Shown piece by piece: positions 42,653 to 52,205 of a DNA stretch of 64,000 bases (positions within the stretch are counted from its first letter, which is position 1; each line of letters starts with the position of its first letter). The notes under the pieces were generated by a model. That model had not been told where the DNA came from. It was given only the letters and a program-made list of their open reading frames with translations, and ran no database searches. The position numbers and the translations under genes were made by a program. This DNA is from Bradyrhizobium sp. AUGA SZCCT0158 (GTDB lineage Bacteria; Pseudomonadota; Alphaproteobacteria; Rhizobiales; Xanthobacteraceae), in NCBI RefSeq assembly GCF_018130065.1, contig NZ_JAFCME010000012.1, positions 152,918 to 216,917 of the forward strand, in the 5' to 3' direction.

Positions 42653-43396
42653 CTAAATCACCAGCTCCCGCAACACCCTCCGGCAATCCATCTCATACTC
42701 GAGATCAATCACCGGCGGCCTTGCAAAATGCCAGGTCAGGCCCGAACGCGCGGCGCCGCGGCGGACCAGCTCTTCGGCAAACATCGGATGGAAGTCGTGG
42801 ATCGTGTAGGTCTGCGCCGCCGTCGCGTCCTTCCAGCCGAAGCCGAATTCGGCCATGCGCTTTTCCATGGCGCCGACCACGTAGCTCACTTTCTCCTTCA
42901 ACCCGTCGGGGCTGAGGTCGCGGTAACGCACGGTGCGCTCGGCATAGGTTGCGCCACCTTCCAGCGATTCGCCGCTACCCGCAATCACGAAACTCGGCGT
43001 CATGTTGCCGCTCGGGCGCGTGAACGAGAAGGCGTAGAACGACGGCTCGGCGGGCGGGTCGATCTCGGGACAGACATTGCTGCGCGCCACCGGGTTCGTG
43101 GTGCCGTCATAGATATCCCATTCGGCGAGCGTCTTGACGTAGTGCAGGTTGAAATTCCGGAATCCTTCATCGGTGAAGGCGGCCGGCGAACGCAGCTCGC
43201 AGGCGCAGAACGACGTCAACGGCCTGCCCTCGGCCTGAATGTATTTGGCAATCTGGGCAAAGCCTTCGGCCAGCGCCACCGGTTTGTCGAACCGCACCCG
43301 CTCGATCTCGAAACCGGGGTTGGCCGCAGCCCCAGCCGAATACTGAAACACCGCCGGGATGAACCGGTAATTGCCTGCGACAAAGTCGGTCGTCAT
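42653..43396 (-). CDS. RidA-like protein resembling 2-aminomuconate deaminase CnbZ
   Basis: 247-residue cytoplasmic protein. A central conserved stretch, LTSFCACELRSPAAF ... FNLHYVKTLAEW ... NPVARSNVCPEIDPP, then SFVIAGSGE, matches my memory of proteins annotated as 2-amino-5-chloromuconate deaminase (CnbZ) in Proteobacteria, a RidA-related group. That name is probably transferred widely and the true substrate here is unknown. The ATG at 43396 sits 19 bases after the cyclase gene stop on the same strand, so it may be cotranscribed with the signalling genes. Confidence 0.55.
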   Translation of the reverse strand: MTTDFVAGNYRFIPAVFQYSAGAAANPGFEIERVRFDKPVALAEGFAQIAKYIQAEGRPLTSFCACELRSPAAFTDEGFRNFNLHYVKTLAEWDIYDGTTNPVARSNVCPEIDPPAEPSFYAFSFTRPSGNMTPSFVIAGSGESLEGGATYAERTVRYRDLSPDGLKEKVSYVVGAMEKRMAEFGFGWKDATAAQTYTIHDFHPMFAEELVRRGAARSGLTWHFARPPVIDLEYEMDCRRVLRELVI

Positions 43397-43415
43397 ATCC
43401 GCTCTCCGTTTCCCG

Positions 43416-44666
43416 TTATTCCAATTGCATGCGGACGCCCTTGGCGCCGTTGAGCAGCCGCTTCAAATGAAAGCCGGCGAGCGCATCGTCGGCATGCGCG
43501 CCGACCAGCGCGGCAAAGGCCGGCATTGCCGCCGGGTCACCGGCCTCGAGCTTGGCGAAGGCTTCGGAATATTGCGACGTCGCGGGGCTCTCAAACACTG
43601 CTGCCGTCAACGGCTCATAGGCGCGCAGCGGCTCGCTGCGCCCGCGCAGCACGAGGTCGCCGACCGGCCGGCCGCGGAAATCTCCGGCGCCATCAGCGAC
43701 GACGGCGCTGACGCAAATCCGCGTGCCCAGGTGCTTGTTGGCGGCCTCCAGCCGCGCCGCGGTGTTGATGGTGTCACCATAGGCGGTGTAATCGAAAAAC
43801 CTGCTGCCACCGAAATTGCCGACCAGCGCGGAACCGGCGTGGACACCGACGCGCGTGGCCCCGAAACTCACACCCTTTTTCTTCCAGCGCAGACGGAATT
43901 CCTGCGCCCAGCTATCGAGATCGTGGGCGCAGGCGATCGCGCGCCTGGCGTAATCAGGCTGATCCCCCGGCGCGTTGAACAGAACCTGGATCGCATCGCC
44001 GATGATCTTGGCAACCGTCCCCTCATGCGCGAACACCACATCGGTCATGCCGCCCACATAGTCGCCGAGCAGCGTCCCCAGCACGTCGGGTGCGGCGGTT
44101 TCGACCAGCGAGGTGAAACCGGTGATGTCGGTGAAGATCGCCGCGACCTCGCGCCAATGCACCTCCATGCCGTCGCTGTCGCCGATGGCGGCAAGACGGC
44201 TCGCAATCTGCGGCGAGAAATAGCGCGACAGCGAAGCGTGCGCGCGCTCGGCCTCGGCCTGGCGGCGGCGCGCCTCGCGCATCATCTCGACATGGCGGAT
44301 GGTCTTGTCGATCGTCATTTCCAGATCGCCGAAATCGATCGGCTTGGTCAGGAAATCGAACGCGCCGCGGTTCATCGCGGTACGGATGTTGCTCATGTCG
44401 CCATAGGCGGACACGATGATGGTGGATTTCTTGTCTTCGGCCTCCTGCAGCTTGGCGAGCAGCGACAGGCCGTCCATGCGCGGCATGTTGATGTCGGATA
44501 CCACCATGTCGACATGCGGGTTCTGCTCGATCGAGGCCAGCGCTTCGATTCCGTCATGGGCGAACACAAAGGTCACGCTGCCGTCGCGGATCTGGCGACG
44601 GAATTTCTGCAGCACCAGAGCCTCGAGATCGGGCTCGTCGTCGACGACGAGGATCGTTGCGGTCAT
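43416..44666 (-). CDS. response regulator with adenylate cyclase output
   Basis: 416-residue two-domain protein. Residues 1-130 are a receiver domain with phospho-acceptor Asp58 in VVSDINMPRMDG. A short coiled linker rich in Arg/Ala/Glu precedes a class III cyclase domain with metal-binding AAIFTDITGF, AKIIGDAIQVLF and the YTAYGDTINTAARLE segment. The Lys in AKIIGD and the Thr before AYGD suggest ATP over GTP, so cAMP is the likely product. The ATG overlaps the preceding response regulator stop (ATGA). A kinase two genes upstream is the obvious partner. Confidence 0.92.
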   Translation of the reverse strand: MTATILVVDDEPDLEALVLQKFRRQIRDGSVTFVFAHDGIEALASIEQNPHVDMVVSDINMPRMDGLSLLAKLQEAEDKKSTIIVSAYGDMSNIRTAMNRGAFDFLTKPIDFGDLEMTIDKTIRHVEMMREARRRQAEAERAHASLSRYFSPQIASRLAAIGDSDGMEVHWREVAAIFTDITGFTSLVETAAPDVLGTLLGDYVGGMTDVVFAHEGTVAKIIGDAIQVLFNAPGDQPDYARRAIACAHDLDSWAQEFRLRWKKKGVSFGATRVGVHAGSALVGNFGGSRFFDYTAYGDTINTAARLEAANKHLGTRICVSAVVADGAGDFRGRPVGDLVLRGRSEPLRAYEPLTAAVFESPATSQYSEAFAKLEAGDPAAMPAFAALVGAHADDALAGFHLKRLLNGAKGVRMQLE

Positions 44667-45052
44667 GCGGCTTGCCCGAGCCGGGTATCGATCTCGTGGC
44701 GCAGCAGCGCAAAATCGATCGGCTTGGTCAAGAGGCCGATCGCGCCGCGCTCGATCGCCTTGCGGCGGGTTTCGGCATCGCCATAGGCGGTGATCATGAT
44801 GACGGGCACATCAGGCCGCGCCGCGCGCACCTTCGGCAGCATTTCAAGCCCGCTCATGCCGGGCATGTTGATGTCGGACAGGATCAGGATCAGCGACGGG
44901 TCACGAACTTCCGCAGCACGCTCCAGTGCCGCAGGCGCCGACGGCGCAAATTCCATGGTAAAGCGACCGGACTTGAGATCGCGTCGGAACTGCTGCCGAA
45001 ACAGCGCTTCGACATCGGGCTCGTCATCCACAACGAGGATGTAAACGCTCAA
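44663..45052 (-). CDS. single-domain response regulator
   Basis: 129-residue stand-alone receiver with acidic pocket VVDDEPD, phospho-acceptor Asp60 in LSDINMPGMSG, and switch residues in MITAYGDAETRRKA and LLTKPIDF. It closely resembles the receiver domain of the cyclase that follows, so the two may share or compete for the same kinase. An ATGA overlap couples it to the cyclase gene; a 61-base gap with a repeat separates it from the kinase gene. Confidence 0.93.
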   Translation of the reverse strand: MSVYILVVDDEPDVEALFRQQFRRDLKSGRFTMEFAPSAPAALERAAEVRDPSLILILSDINMPGMSGLEMLPKVRAARPDVPVIMITAYGDAETRRKAIERGAIGLLTKPIDFALLRHEIDTRLGQAA

Positions 45053-45073
45053 TTTTTGCCTCCAGTATCGTTG

Positions 45074-45120
45074 GGCATGATCTTATCCGAAAATCGGTCT
45101 CCAGTTTTCGGGATCATGCC
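45074..45120. repeat. GGCATGATC...GATCATGCC inverted repeat supplying a stop codon
   Basis: GGCATGATC (45074-45082) with TCCGAAAA pairs with TTTTCGG and GATCATGCC (45112-45120). It resembles the widespread rhizobial repeat of the form GCATGATC..AAAA..TTTT..GATCATGC. The right arm contains the TGA stop of the histidine kinase at 45114-45116. Confidence 0.85.
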
Positions 45121-47696
45121 AGCGCTACGCCTTTTCGCGGCAGCGTAATAATGAATTCGGTGAATACATCAGGCTCCGTCCGTACGTCGATCTTGCCGCC
45201 ATGCTGTTTCACCACGATGTCGTGACTCATCGACAATCCGAGCCCGGTTCCCTCGCCAGCGGGTTTCGTCGTGAAGAAGGGATTGAACATTTTTTCCTTC
45301 ACTTCCAAGGGGATACCGGTGCCGTTGTCGCGAATCCGGATTTCCACCTTGTTGCCGAGGTTTTTCGTCGTCGCCGTCAGAACAGGCTCGAAGCCCTCCT
45401 CGCCCTTCTCCTTGCGCTTGGTCGCGGCGTAAAAGCCGTTCGAGATCAGGTTGAGGAATACCCGCGTGATTTCCTGCGGATAGAGATCGATCATGCCGGC
45501 CTCGGGATCCAGATCGCGCTTGAGCGTGATGTTGAATCCGGATTTTTCCGCCCGCGCGCCGTGATAGGCGAGGTTGAGGCTTTCCTCGATGATCGCATTG
45601 ATGTCGGCGGACCGGACTTCGCCTGATCCCTCGCGCGAATGCAGCAGCATGTTCTTGACGATCGAGTCGGCGCGCTTGCCGTGCTGCACGACCTTTTCGA
45701 GATTGCCCTTCAGCATATGGGTGAGTTCGTCGATCTCCTCGCGGGTCTTGCCGTCGAGCGCGGCGGGCTTCAGCACATCGTTCAGCTCGTCGATCAGTTC
45801 AGACGACAGCGCCGAGAAATTGTTGACGAAATTGAGCGGGTTCTTGATCTCGTGGGCGATCCCCGCGGTGAGCTGGCCGAGCGAAGCCAGTTTCTCGGTC
45901 TGTATCAGGCGGTCCTGCGCGGTGCGGAGATCGTCGAGAGACTCGCTCAGATCCTTGGTACGTTCGCGCAATTCTCGGAGCAGCCGCGTATTCTCGATGG
46001 CGATCACGGCCTGGTTGGCGAAACTGCTGACAAGCGCGATCTGCTTGTCGGTAAATGGCCGGACCTCCTGGCGATAGATCGCGATCGTGCCGATCAGTTC
46101 GTTTTCCTTGAGCAGCGGAACGATGACAATCGTTCGGGCCCCCGCAAGATCGGACATCGCAACAACGGCTGGATGGCCTTCGAGATAGGGCTGTTGTGTC
46201 CGAAGATCCTCGATCTGGACCGCCTGATGCGTTCTTACAATCATGCCAAGACCGCTCTTCGGGTGCGGATAGATCGGCTCATCCGCCTGCGCGACATATG
46301 CTTGCGGTACGTTGAAGAGTGCAACGTTGCGGAAGCAGTTGCCGTCGTACTGATTCATCGTGCCAAAATGCGCGCCGCAGATATGGGTGGCGTTTTCGAG
46401 CATCTTCTGGAACACCGGATCCAGTTCGCCCGGAGATGAGCTGATGACTTCCAATACTTCCGATGTCGCGGTTTGCTGATCGAGCGTTTCTCTCAGCTCC
46501 GCAGTCCGTGTCTCGACCTTCTTCTCCAGGTCGGCATAGGACTCCTGCAGCCGCGCGCCCATGTCGTTGAACTGATTGGCGAGGCCTTCGAGTTCGTCGC
46601 CGGTCTTGATGTTGATGCGCTGGGCGAAATCGCCGCCGCCGATGCGTTCGGCGCCGGCTCGCAATGCCTGGATCGGGCCGACCATGCGACGTGCCAGGAA
46701 AATTCCGGCGAGCACCGCAAGGATCGATGCCGCCGCGAGCAGCAAGGCAAGCCGCTGCAGCGCCTGATACAGCGACGCGTAGGCTTCGTTGACCGGCAGT
46801 TCGACGAACATAGTCCATCCCAGCGGGGCGATCGGCGCGGATGCCGTCAGCACCTCCTGCCCCTGGATGTTCAGCGCGCCCTGCAATTCAACGGCTTCGC
46901 TGGTTCTGCCGGTGCGGGCGGCCTGCACTTGGCTGAGCTTCGACATGTCGGTGTTGCGCAGCACCAAGCTGATGTCGGGATGGGCAATCAGGCGTCCCGT
47001 CGGGCCGACGACATAGGCGTGGCCGCGTTCGCCGACCTTGATCTGCGAGACCACATCCCAGATCAGCTTCAGATTGACCTCGGCGATGCTGACACCGGCA
47101 TCCTTGCGGGTGCCGGCCAGCGATAGCGTCATGTAGGGCTCGGACTCCCGGCGAAAATACACCGGCCCGTAAAACACCTTGTTGGCGACGGCTTCCGTGA
47201 ATTTCGGGTCTTGGGAAAGGTCGAGGCCGGAGTCGACGACATCCATTGCCAGCCGCGACACCCGCAGGCGTTCCTTGCCGGTAGAATCGATCTGCGACAG
47301 TTCGGTGATCGCCGGCACCTGCCGCAACAGGCGGAGCGCGTCGAACCGGCGATCCTGCAGCGATCCGGCCGACCAGGGCAACTGGGTGGTCCAGCCCAGC
47401 TGGCTTTCGATTTCCTTGATGAACTGGCCGATCTTGGCCGCGGCGGCTTCGGCCTGCTCGTGCTGGATCCGGATCAGGGAGGTCTTGTGCTCCCGATAAT
47501 AGAAGAAAACCTCGAAAATCCCGTTGGAAAGCAGCGCCACGCCCACCACGGCAACGAACAGCGCGACGTATTTGGTGAACAGCCGGTTGCGGGTTCTGGT
47601 CCCGGGCGCCCCCTGCGCGGGCACAGCATTCTCCGCGGGCGAAGCAGCCGCCAGCGTGCGCCCCTCTGGGGTGCCGGGATGCAGGGAAATGCTCAT
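45114..47696 (-). CDS. membrane hybrid-sensor histidine kinase (Cache-HAMP-GAF-HisKA-HATPase)
   Basis: 860-residue membrane kinase. First membrane segment at about 41-63, periplasmic double-Cache sensor to about 315, second segment at about 316-336, then HAMP, a GAF domain at about 425-570, a coiled linker, HisKA with phospho-His615 in GIAHEIKNPLNF, and HATPase with FLNLISNGFYAA, DNGTGIP and GTGLGLS. No receiver domain of its own; the two downstream receivers are likely targets. I chose the ATG at 47696 (MSISLHPG) over a GTG at 47741 that has no ribosome binding site. It follows the RND operon after 121 bases. Confidence 0.92.
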   Translation of the reverse strand: MSISLHPGTPEGRTLAAASPAENAVPAQGAPGTRTRNRLFTKYVALFVAVVGVALLSNGIFEVFFYYREHKTSLIRIQHEQAEAAAAKIGQFIKEIESQLGWTTQLPWSAGSLQDRRFDALRLLRQVPAITELSQIDSTGKERLRVSRLAMDVVDSGLDLSQDPKFTEAVANKVFYGPVYFRRESEPYMTLSLAGTRKDAGVSIAEVNLKLIWDVVSQIKVGERGHAYVVGPTGRLIAHPDISLVLRNTDMSKLSQVQAARTGRTSEAVELQGALNIQGQEVLTASAPIAPLGWTMFVELPVNEAYASLYQALQRLALLLAAASILAVLAGIFLARRMVGPIQALRAGAERIGGGDFAQRINIKTGDELEGLANQFNDMGARLQESYADLEKKVETRTAELRETLDQQTATSEVLEVISSSPGELDPVFQKMLENATHICGAHFGTMNQYDGNCFRNVALFNVPQAYVAQADEPIYPHPKSGLGMIVRTHQAVQIEDLRTQQPYLEGHPAVVAMSDLAGARTIVIVPLLKENELIGTIAIYRQEVRPFTDKQIALVSSFANQAVIAIENTRLLRELRERTKDLSESLDDLRTAQDRLIQTEKLASLGQLTAGIAHEIKNPLNFVNNFSALSSELIDELNDVLKPAALDGKTREEIDELTHMLKGNLEKVVQHGKRADSIVKNMLLHSREGSGEVRSADINAIIEESLNLAYHGARAEKSGFNITLKRDLDPEAGMIDLYPQEITRVFLNLISNGFYAATKRKEKGEEGFEPVLTATTKNLGNKVEIRIRDNGTGIPLEVKEKMFNPFFTTKPAGEGTGLGLSMSHDIVVKQHGGKIDVRTEPDVFTEFIITLPRKGVALA

Positions 47697-47817
47697 GCCG
47701 GCCAAGCTATCAAGAAGCCTTGAGCTTGTCTCTTGCCGCACTGCGGCAAGCCGGAGTTCATAACGACACGGCGGCGATCAGGACCGCCGCCGTTGCAAGT
47801 TTATCCGCCTGCTGTGC

Positions 47818-50800
47818 TCAGGTCGGTTTGAGCCCAGGCGTTCCCAGATCGAAATCCGCGATTTCCTTCGTCCGCTGCGAGCCAGCCTTGGCCTGGTGGT
47901 CGGTCGCCATCCAGACATAGACCGCCGGCAGCACGAACAGCGTGAACAGCGTACCGATCGACATGCCGGAGACCACGACGAGACCAATCGAGAAGCGGCT
48001 CGCCGCACCTGCGCCCGTTGCGGTCAGCAGCGGGATCAGGCCGGTGACCATCGCCGCCGTCGTCATCAGGATCGGACGCAGCCGGATCCGGGCCGCCATC
48101 TCGATCGCCGAACGCTTGTCGAGGCCTTCCTTGAGCTGCAGTTCGTTGGCGAACTCCACCATCAGGATGCCGTGCTTGGTGATCAGGCCGACCAGGGTCA
48201 GCAATCCGACCTGGGTATAGATGTTGATCGTCGCCACGCCGAAGAACAGCGGGATCAGCGCGCCGACGATCGCCATGGGAACGCTGATCATGATCACCAG
48301 CGGATCGCGCAGGCTTTCGAATTGCGCCGCCAGCACCAGGAAGATGATGATCAGCGCGAAACCGAAGGTGATCGCGAGCTGGTTGCCTTCCTGCACATAT
48401 TGGCGGGAATCGGCCAGATAGTCGTGACCGAAGCCGGCGGGCAGCTTCTTGGCTTCACCTTCGAGGAAGTCCACCGCCTGCCCAACCGTCACACCCGGCA
48501 TCGGCACCGCCTGGAATGTCGCGGAGTTCAGCTGGTTGTAATGCGTCAGCGAATTCGGATCGGTCGCGGTCTCGATCGACACGATGGTCGACAGCGGCAC
48601 CAATTGCCCGGTGTTGGTCGGGACGTAGTAACCGCCGAGCGATTCCGGCGACAGCCGCATGCCGCGGGGCACCTGCGGGATCACCTGATACGAGCGCCCC
48701 TCGAGGTTGAAGCGATTGACGTAATTGCCGCCCAGCAGAGTCTGCAGCGTGGCGCCGACCTGCGCCATGTTGATGCCGAGGTCGCTTGCCTTGGAACGGT
48801 CGATGTTGACCCGCACCACCGGCTGATTGAAGTCGAGGTCGCTGTCGGAGACGATGAACAGGCCGCTCTTGCGCGCCGCGTCCTTTAGCTTGTTCATCTC
48901 CTCATAGACGGCCTGGAAGCCGGCGGTCGAATTGATCACCATCTGCACCGGCAGGCCGCCGGGCCCGCCCGGGAGCGGCGGCAGGTTGAACGCGAACGCC
49001 TGGACACCCTCGATCTTGCTGATCTCCGCCTGTACCAGCGGCTTCAGCTTGATCGAGGAACGTTCACGCTCGTCCCACGGCTTGAGCAGCATGCCGGCGA
49101 TGCCGCCCTGCGGCCCATTGATGCCATTCAGGACGAAGCGCAGGTCGGTTTCAGGAAACTTGGCGAACGCCTTGTCGAGCTTGTCGCCGTAGAAGTCGAC
49201 ATAGTCGATGTTGGCGTATTTCGGCGCCTTGGTCACCGAGAACACGATGCCCTGATCCTCTTCGGGCGCAAGTTCCTTGGCCGTGTTCATATACAGGAAC
49301 CCGACCAGACCGAGGATCGTCAGCGCGAACACGCCGGTGATCGGACGATAGTCGAGCGAGCGATCGAGTTGCCTTCCGTACCAGCGCGTCATCGCGCCGA
49401 ACACCCGGTTGACGATCCTGGCGAAACGCCCCTCTTCGGCGCTCTTGAGCAGCACCGAGCACATCATCGGCGACAGCGTCAGCGCAATCACGCCGGACAC
49501 GATCACCGAGCCCGCGAGCGTGAAGGCGAATTCGCGGAACAGCGAGCCGGTCAAGCCGCCGAGGAATCCGATCGGGGCATACACGGCCGCCAGCGTGATC
49601 GTCATCGAGATCACGGGACCGACGATCTCACGCGCACCCTGCAGTGACGCCTGTACCGGTGTTTTTCCCTCTTCCAGATGGCGATGGATATTCTCGACCA
49701 CCACGATGGCGTCGTCGACCACGAGCCCGATGGCGAGCACCATCGCCAGCAGCGTCAGCAGGTTGAAGCTGAAGCCCAGCGCCAGCATCAGGCTGCAGAC
49801 GCCGATCAGCGACAGCGGAATTGTGACGACGGGAATGATGACCGAACGGAACGATGCCAGGAACAGGAAGATCACGACCACGACGATCAGCATCGCCTCG
49901 ATCAGCGTGTTCTGCACCTCGTCGATCGATGACTGAATGAACTTGGTAGAATCGTAGGCCACCTTCATCTTCATCGAAGGCGGCAAGTTGCGTTCCAGTT
50001 CCGGAAACAGCGCACGCACGCCCTTGACCAGCGTCAACGGATTGCCTTGCGGGGTCGCCTGCACGCCGATGAAGATCGCGCGCTCGCCGCTGAACGCGAC
50101 ACTCGCGTCGGTGCTTTGCGCCGCCAGCTCGACGGTCGCGATATCCTCGACCCGAACAAAGCCGCCGTCCTTGGACTTGACGATCATCCGCTTGAACTGA
50201 TCGAGGCTCCGCAGGTCGGTATTGGTCGTAATGTTGGAGACGATGAAGTAGCCCTTGGCCTGGCCGGCGGCGGCCTGGAAGTTGTTGGCCTGGATCGCCG
50301 CCTGGACATCGCTCGGCGATACGCCGCGCCCGGCCATCTTGACCGGATCAAGCCACAGCCGCATCGCAAACGTCTGGCCGCCCAGAATGTCGGCCGACGC
50401 CACGCCGTCGACGGTCGACAGCACCGGCTGGACCACGCGCGTCAGGTAGTCCGAGATCGCCGAACCGGACAACTCCTCGCTGGAGAAGCCGAGATACATC
50501 ACGGCCGTTGTCTGACCGGTTGTCTTGGTCACGATCGGATCGTTGGATTCTTTCGGGATCAGATATTTGACCGAGTTCGTCTTGGCGAGAACTTCGGTCA
50601 GCGCCTGGTTCGGATCGAAATTCAGCTTGATGTAGACCTGGATCGTGCTCGTGCCCTGCACCGACGACGACGTGATGTAGTCGACACCTTCGGCGGAGGC
50701 GATCGCCTGCTCGATCGGCGTCGTGATGAAGCCCTGAATCAAATTCGCCGACGCGCCCGGATAGACGGTGGTGACGTTGATCACCGTGTTCGACAGCTTC

Positions 50801-50913
50801 GGATACTGCCGGATCGGCAAGACGCTGGCGGCCCGCAGACCGAGCAAGAGAATCAGCAAACTAACGACGACCGACAAAACCGGGCGCTTGATGAAGATAT
50901 CAGTTAAGGCCAT
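47818..50913 (-). CDS. RND efflux pump inner-membrane transporter
   Basis: 1031-residue HAE1-type RND transporter with twelve membrane segments and two large periplasmic loops. The proton-relay Asp pair is Asp400-Asp401 in GLVVDDAIVVVENI, and the N-terminus FIKRPVLSVVVSLLILLLG is typical. It exports drugs or hydrophobic toxins with the adaptor encoded just upstream; the outer-membrane channel is not in this window. Operon tetR-adaptor-RND on the minus strand. Confidence 0.95.
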   Translation of the reverse strand: MALTDIFIKRPVLSVVVSLLILLLGLRAASVLPIRQYPKLSNTVINVTTVYPGASANLIQGFITTPIEQAIASAEGVDYITSSSVQGTSTIQVYIKLNFDPNQALTEVLAKTNSVKYLIPKESNDPIVTKTTGQTTAVMYLGFSSEELSGSAISDYLTRVVQPVLSTVDGVASADILGGQTFAMRLWLDPVKMAGRGVSPSDVQAAIQANNFQAAAGQAKGYFIVSNITTNTDLRSLDQFKRMIVKSKDGGFVRVEDIATVELAAQSTDASVAFSGERAIFIGVQATPQGNPLTLVKGVRALFPELERNLPPSMKMKVAYDSTKFIQSSIDEVQNTLIEAMLIVVVVIFLFLASFRSVIIPVVTIPLSLIGVCSLMLALGFSFNLLTLLAMVLAIGLVVDDAIVVVENIHRHLEEGKTPVQASLQGAREIVGPVISMTITLAAVYAPIGFLGGLTGSLFREFAFTLAGSVIVSGVIALTLSPMMCSVLLKSAEEGRFARIVNRVFGAMTRWYGRQLDRSLDYRPITGVFALTILGLVGFLYMNTAKELAPEEDQGIVFSVTKAPKYANIDYVDFYGDKLDKAFAKFPETDLRFVLNGINGPQGGIAGMLLKPWDERERSSIKLKPLVQAEISKIEGVQAFAFNLPPLPGGPGGLPVQMVINSTAGFQAVYEEMNKLKDAARKSGLFIVSDSDLDFNQPVVRVNIDRSKASDLGINMAQVGATLQTLLGGNYVNRFNLEGRSYQVIPQVPRGMRLSPESLGGYYVPTNTGQLVPLSTIVSIETATDPNSLTHYNQLNSATFQAVPMPGVTVGQAVDFLEGEAKKLPAGFGHDYLADSRQYVQEGNQLAITFGFALIIIFLVLAAQFESLRDPLVIMISVPMAIVGALIPLFFGVATINIYTQVGLLTLVGLITKHGILMVEFANELQLKEGLDKRSAIEMAARIRLRPILMTTAAMVTGLIPLLTATGAGAASRFSIGLVVVSGMSIGTLFTLFVLPAVYVWMATDHQAKAGSQRTKEIADFDLGTPGLKPT

Positions 50914-51010
50914 CGCTGGTTATCCAGTTCAAACGTATGGGCACGGTCCCTCCACGAGACCGATGCCTGAATCCTGATGTTGCAAACGCGGCCCTGCGGC
51001 CGCGTCACGT

Positions 51011-52204
51011 TCAATAGCGCGGCGGCTTCGCCGGAATCACAGGCGCCGGATCGGCCGAAACCGTCACCGCCGCACCCGATTGCAGCTTGAGCTGTCCGAC
51101 CGCAACGACACGATCGCCGGGCTTCAGCCCCTTCAGGATCTCGGCACGCCCGTCGATGCGGTTGCCGGTCTGCACGAAGGTGCGCACCGCCGTCAGGCTG
51201 GTCTTGCCGTCATCCTCTTTCTTCTCGGTCAGGAGATAGACGGAGTCGCCATACAGCGTGTAATCGACCGCGGTCTCGGGAATGGTGATGACCGGCGGCT
51301 TGTCCGGCAGCACCACCGTGGTGGTCGCGAACATGCCCGGCTTGAGGATGCGTTCGGGGTTGTCGATCGTCGCCTGCACGCGAATGTTGCGCGTGTCGGT
51401 AGCGATCTGCGGCTCGATGGTCGTGATCTTGCCCTCGAACTTGCGGCCCGGATAGGCGTCGACCCCGATACGAACGATCTGTCCGACCTTGAGCGCGCCT
51501 GAGTCCTTCTCCGTCACGGTGAAGTTGGCAAACAGCCGCGACAGATCGGTCAACGAAACGATCTGCGTTCCCGCCGTCAGGTACTGACCGACCTCGACCC
51601 TGCGAACGCCGAGTTCGCCGTCGAACGGAGCCCGCACCTGCTTTTGCGAGATGATGGCCTGGGTCTTGGCGATGCCGGCATTGGCCTGGTCGAACGCCGA
51701 TTGCGCCTGGTCGACGGTTGCCTGCGGCCCGAACTGGCGGCTTGCCAGTTGCTTGGCGCGCTCGAGCGAGAGCTGCGCCATCGTCGCCTGCGCCTTGAAG
51801 CTGGCGAGGTCGGCCTGCTCGGGACCATCGAACAACTGCACCAGCGGGGTGCCTTCCTTCACGGTGCTGCCCGCGGTGAACATGATCTCGGTGATACGGC
51901 CGTTCAAATCCGAGGTGACATTGACCTGATGCACGGCGGCCAGATCGCCGACCGCGGTCAACAGGTTGGGTATGACTTCGGACTTCGCGTCGGCAACGCT
52001 GACGCTGGTCGGCGGCGGTTTGTTGTTGGCAAAGAACTGCGCGATCATCTTGCCGCGGAAATAGTTGAACCAGACCAGGCCGCCGACCAGCAGGCTCAGC
52101 AACAGCCCGACGACGATGAACCAGCGCACCATCCGGACCGGACGCTTGCGCGCCTTGTCGCCGATCGGCTGACCCTTGAGGTGGCTTTCGGTTACGATGT
52201 TCAT
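51011..52204 (-). CDS. RND periplasmic adaptor (membrane fusion protein)
   Basis: 397-residue adaptor. An N-terminal membrane anchor (WFIVVGLLLSLLVGGLVWFNYF) is followed by a lipoyl/barrel-sandwich region (VTSDLNGRITEIMFTAGSTV), an alpha-hairpin with LSLERAKQLASRQFGPQATVDQAQS, then beta-barrel and membrane-proximal domains. It links the RND transporter to an outer-membrane channel. The ATG at 52204 is one base beyond the tetR stop; a GTG at 52213 would overlap tetR and adds only three residues. Confidence 0.93.
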   Translation of the reverse strand: MNIVTESHLKGQPIGDKARKRPVRMVRWFIVVGLLLSLLVGGLVWFNYFRGKMIAQFFANNKPPPTSVSVADAKSEVIPNLLTAVGDLAAVHQVNVTSDLNGRITEIMFTAGSTVKEGTPLVQLFDGPEQADLASFKAQATMAQLSLERAKQLASRQFGPQATVDQAQSAFDQANAGIAKTQAIISQKQVRAPFDGELGVRRVEVGQYLTAGTQIVSLTDLSRLFANFTVTEKDSGALKVGQIVRIGVDAYPGRKFEGKITTIEPQIATDTRNIRVQATIDNPERILKPGMFATTTVVLPDKPPVITIPETAVDYTLYGDSVYLLTEKKEDDGKTSLTAVRTFVQTGNRIDGRAEILKGLKPGDRVVAVGQLKLQSGAAVTVSADPAPVIPAKPPRY

Positions 52205-52205
52205 T

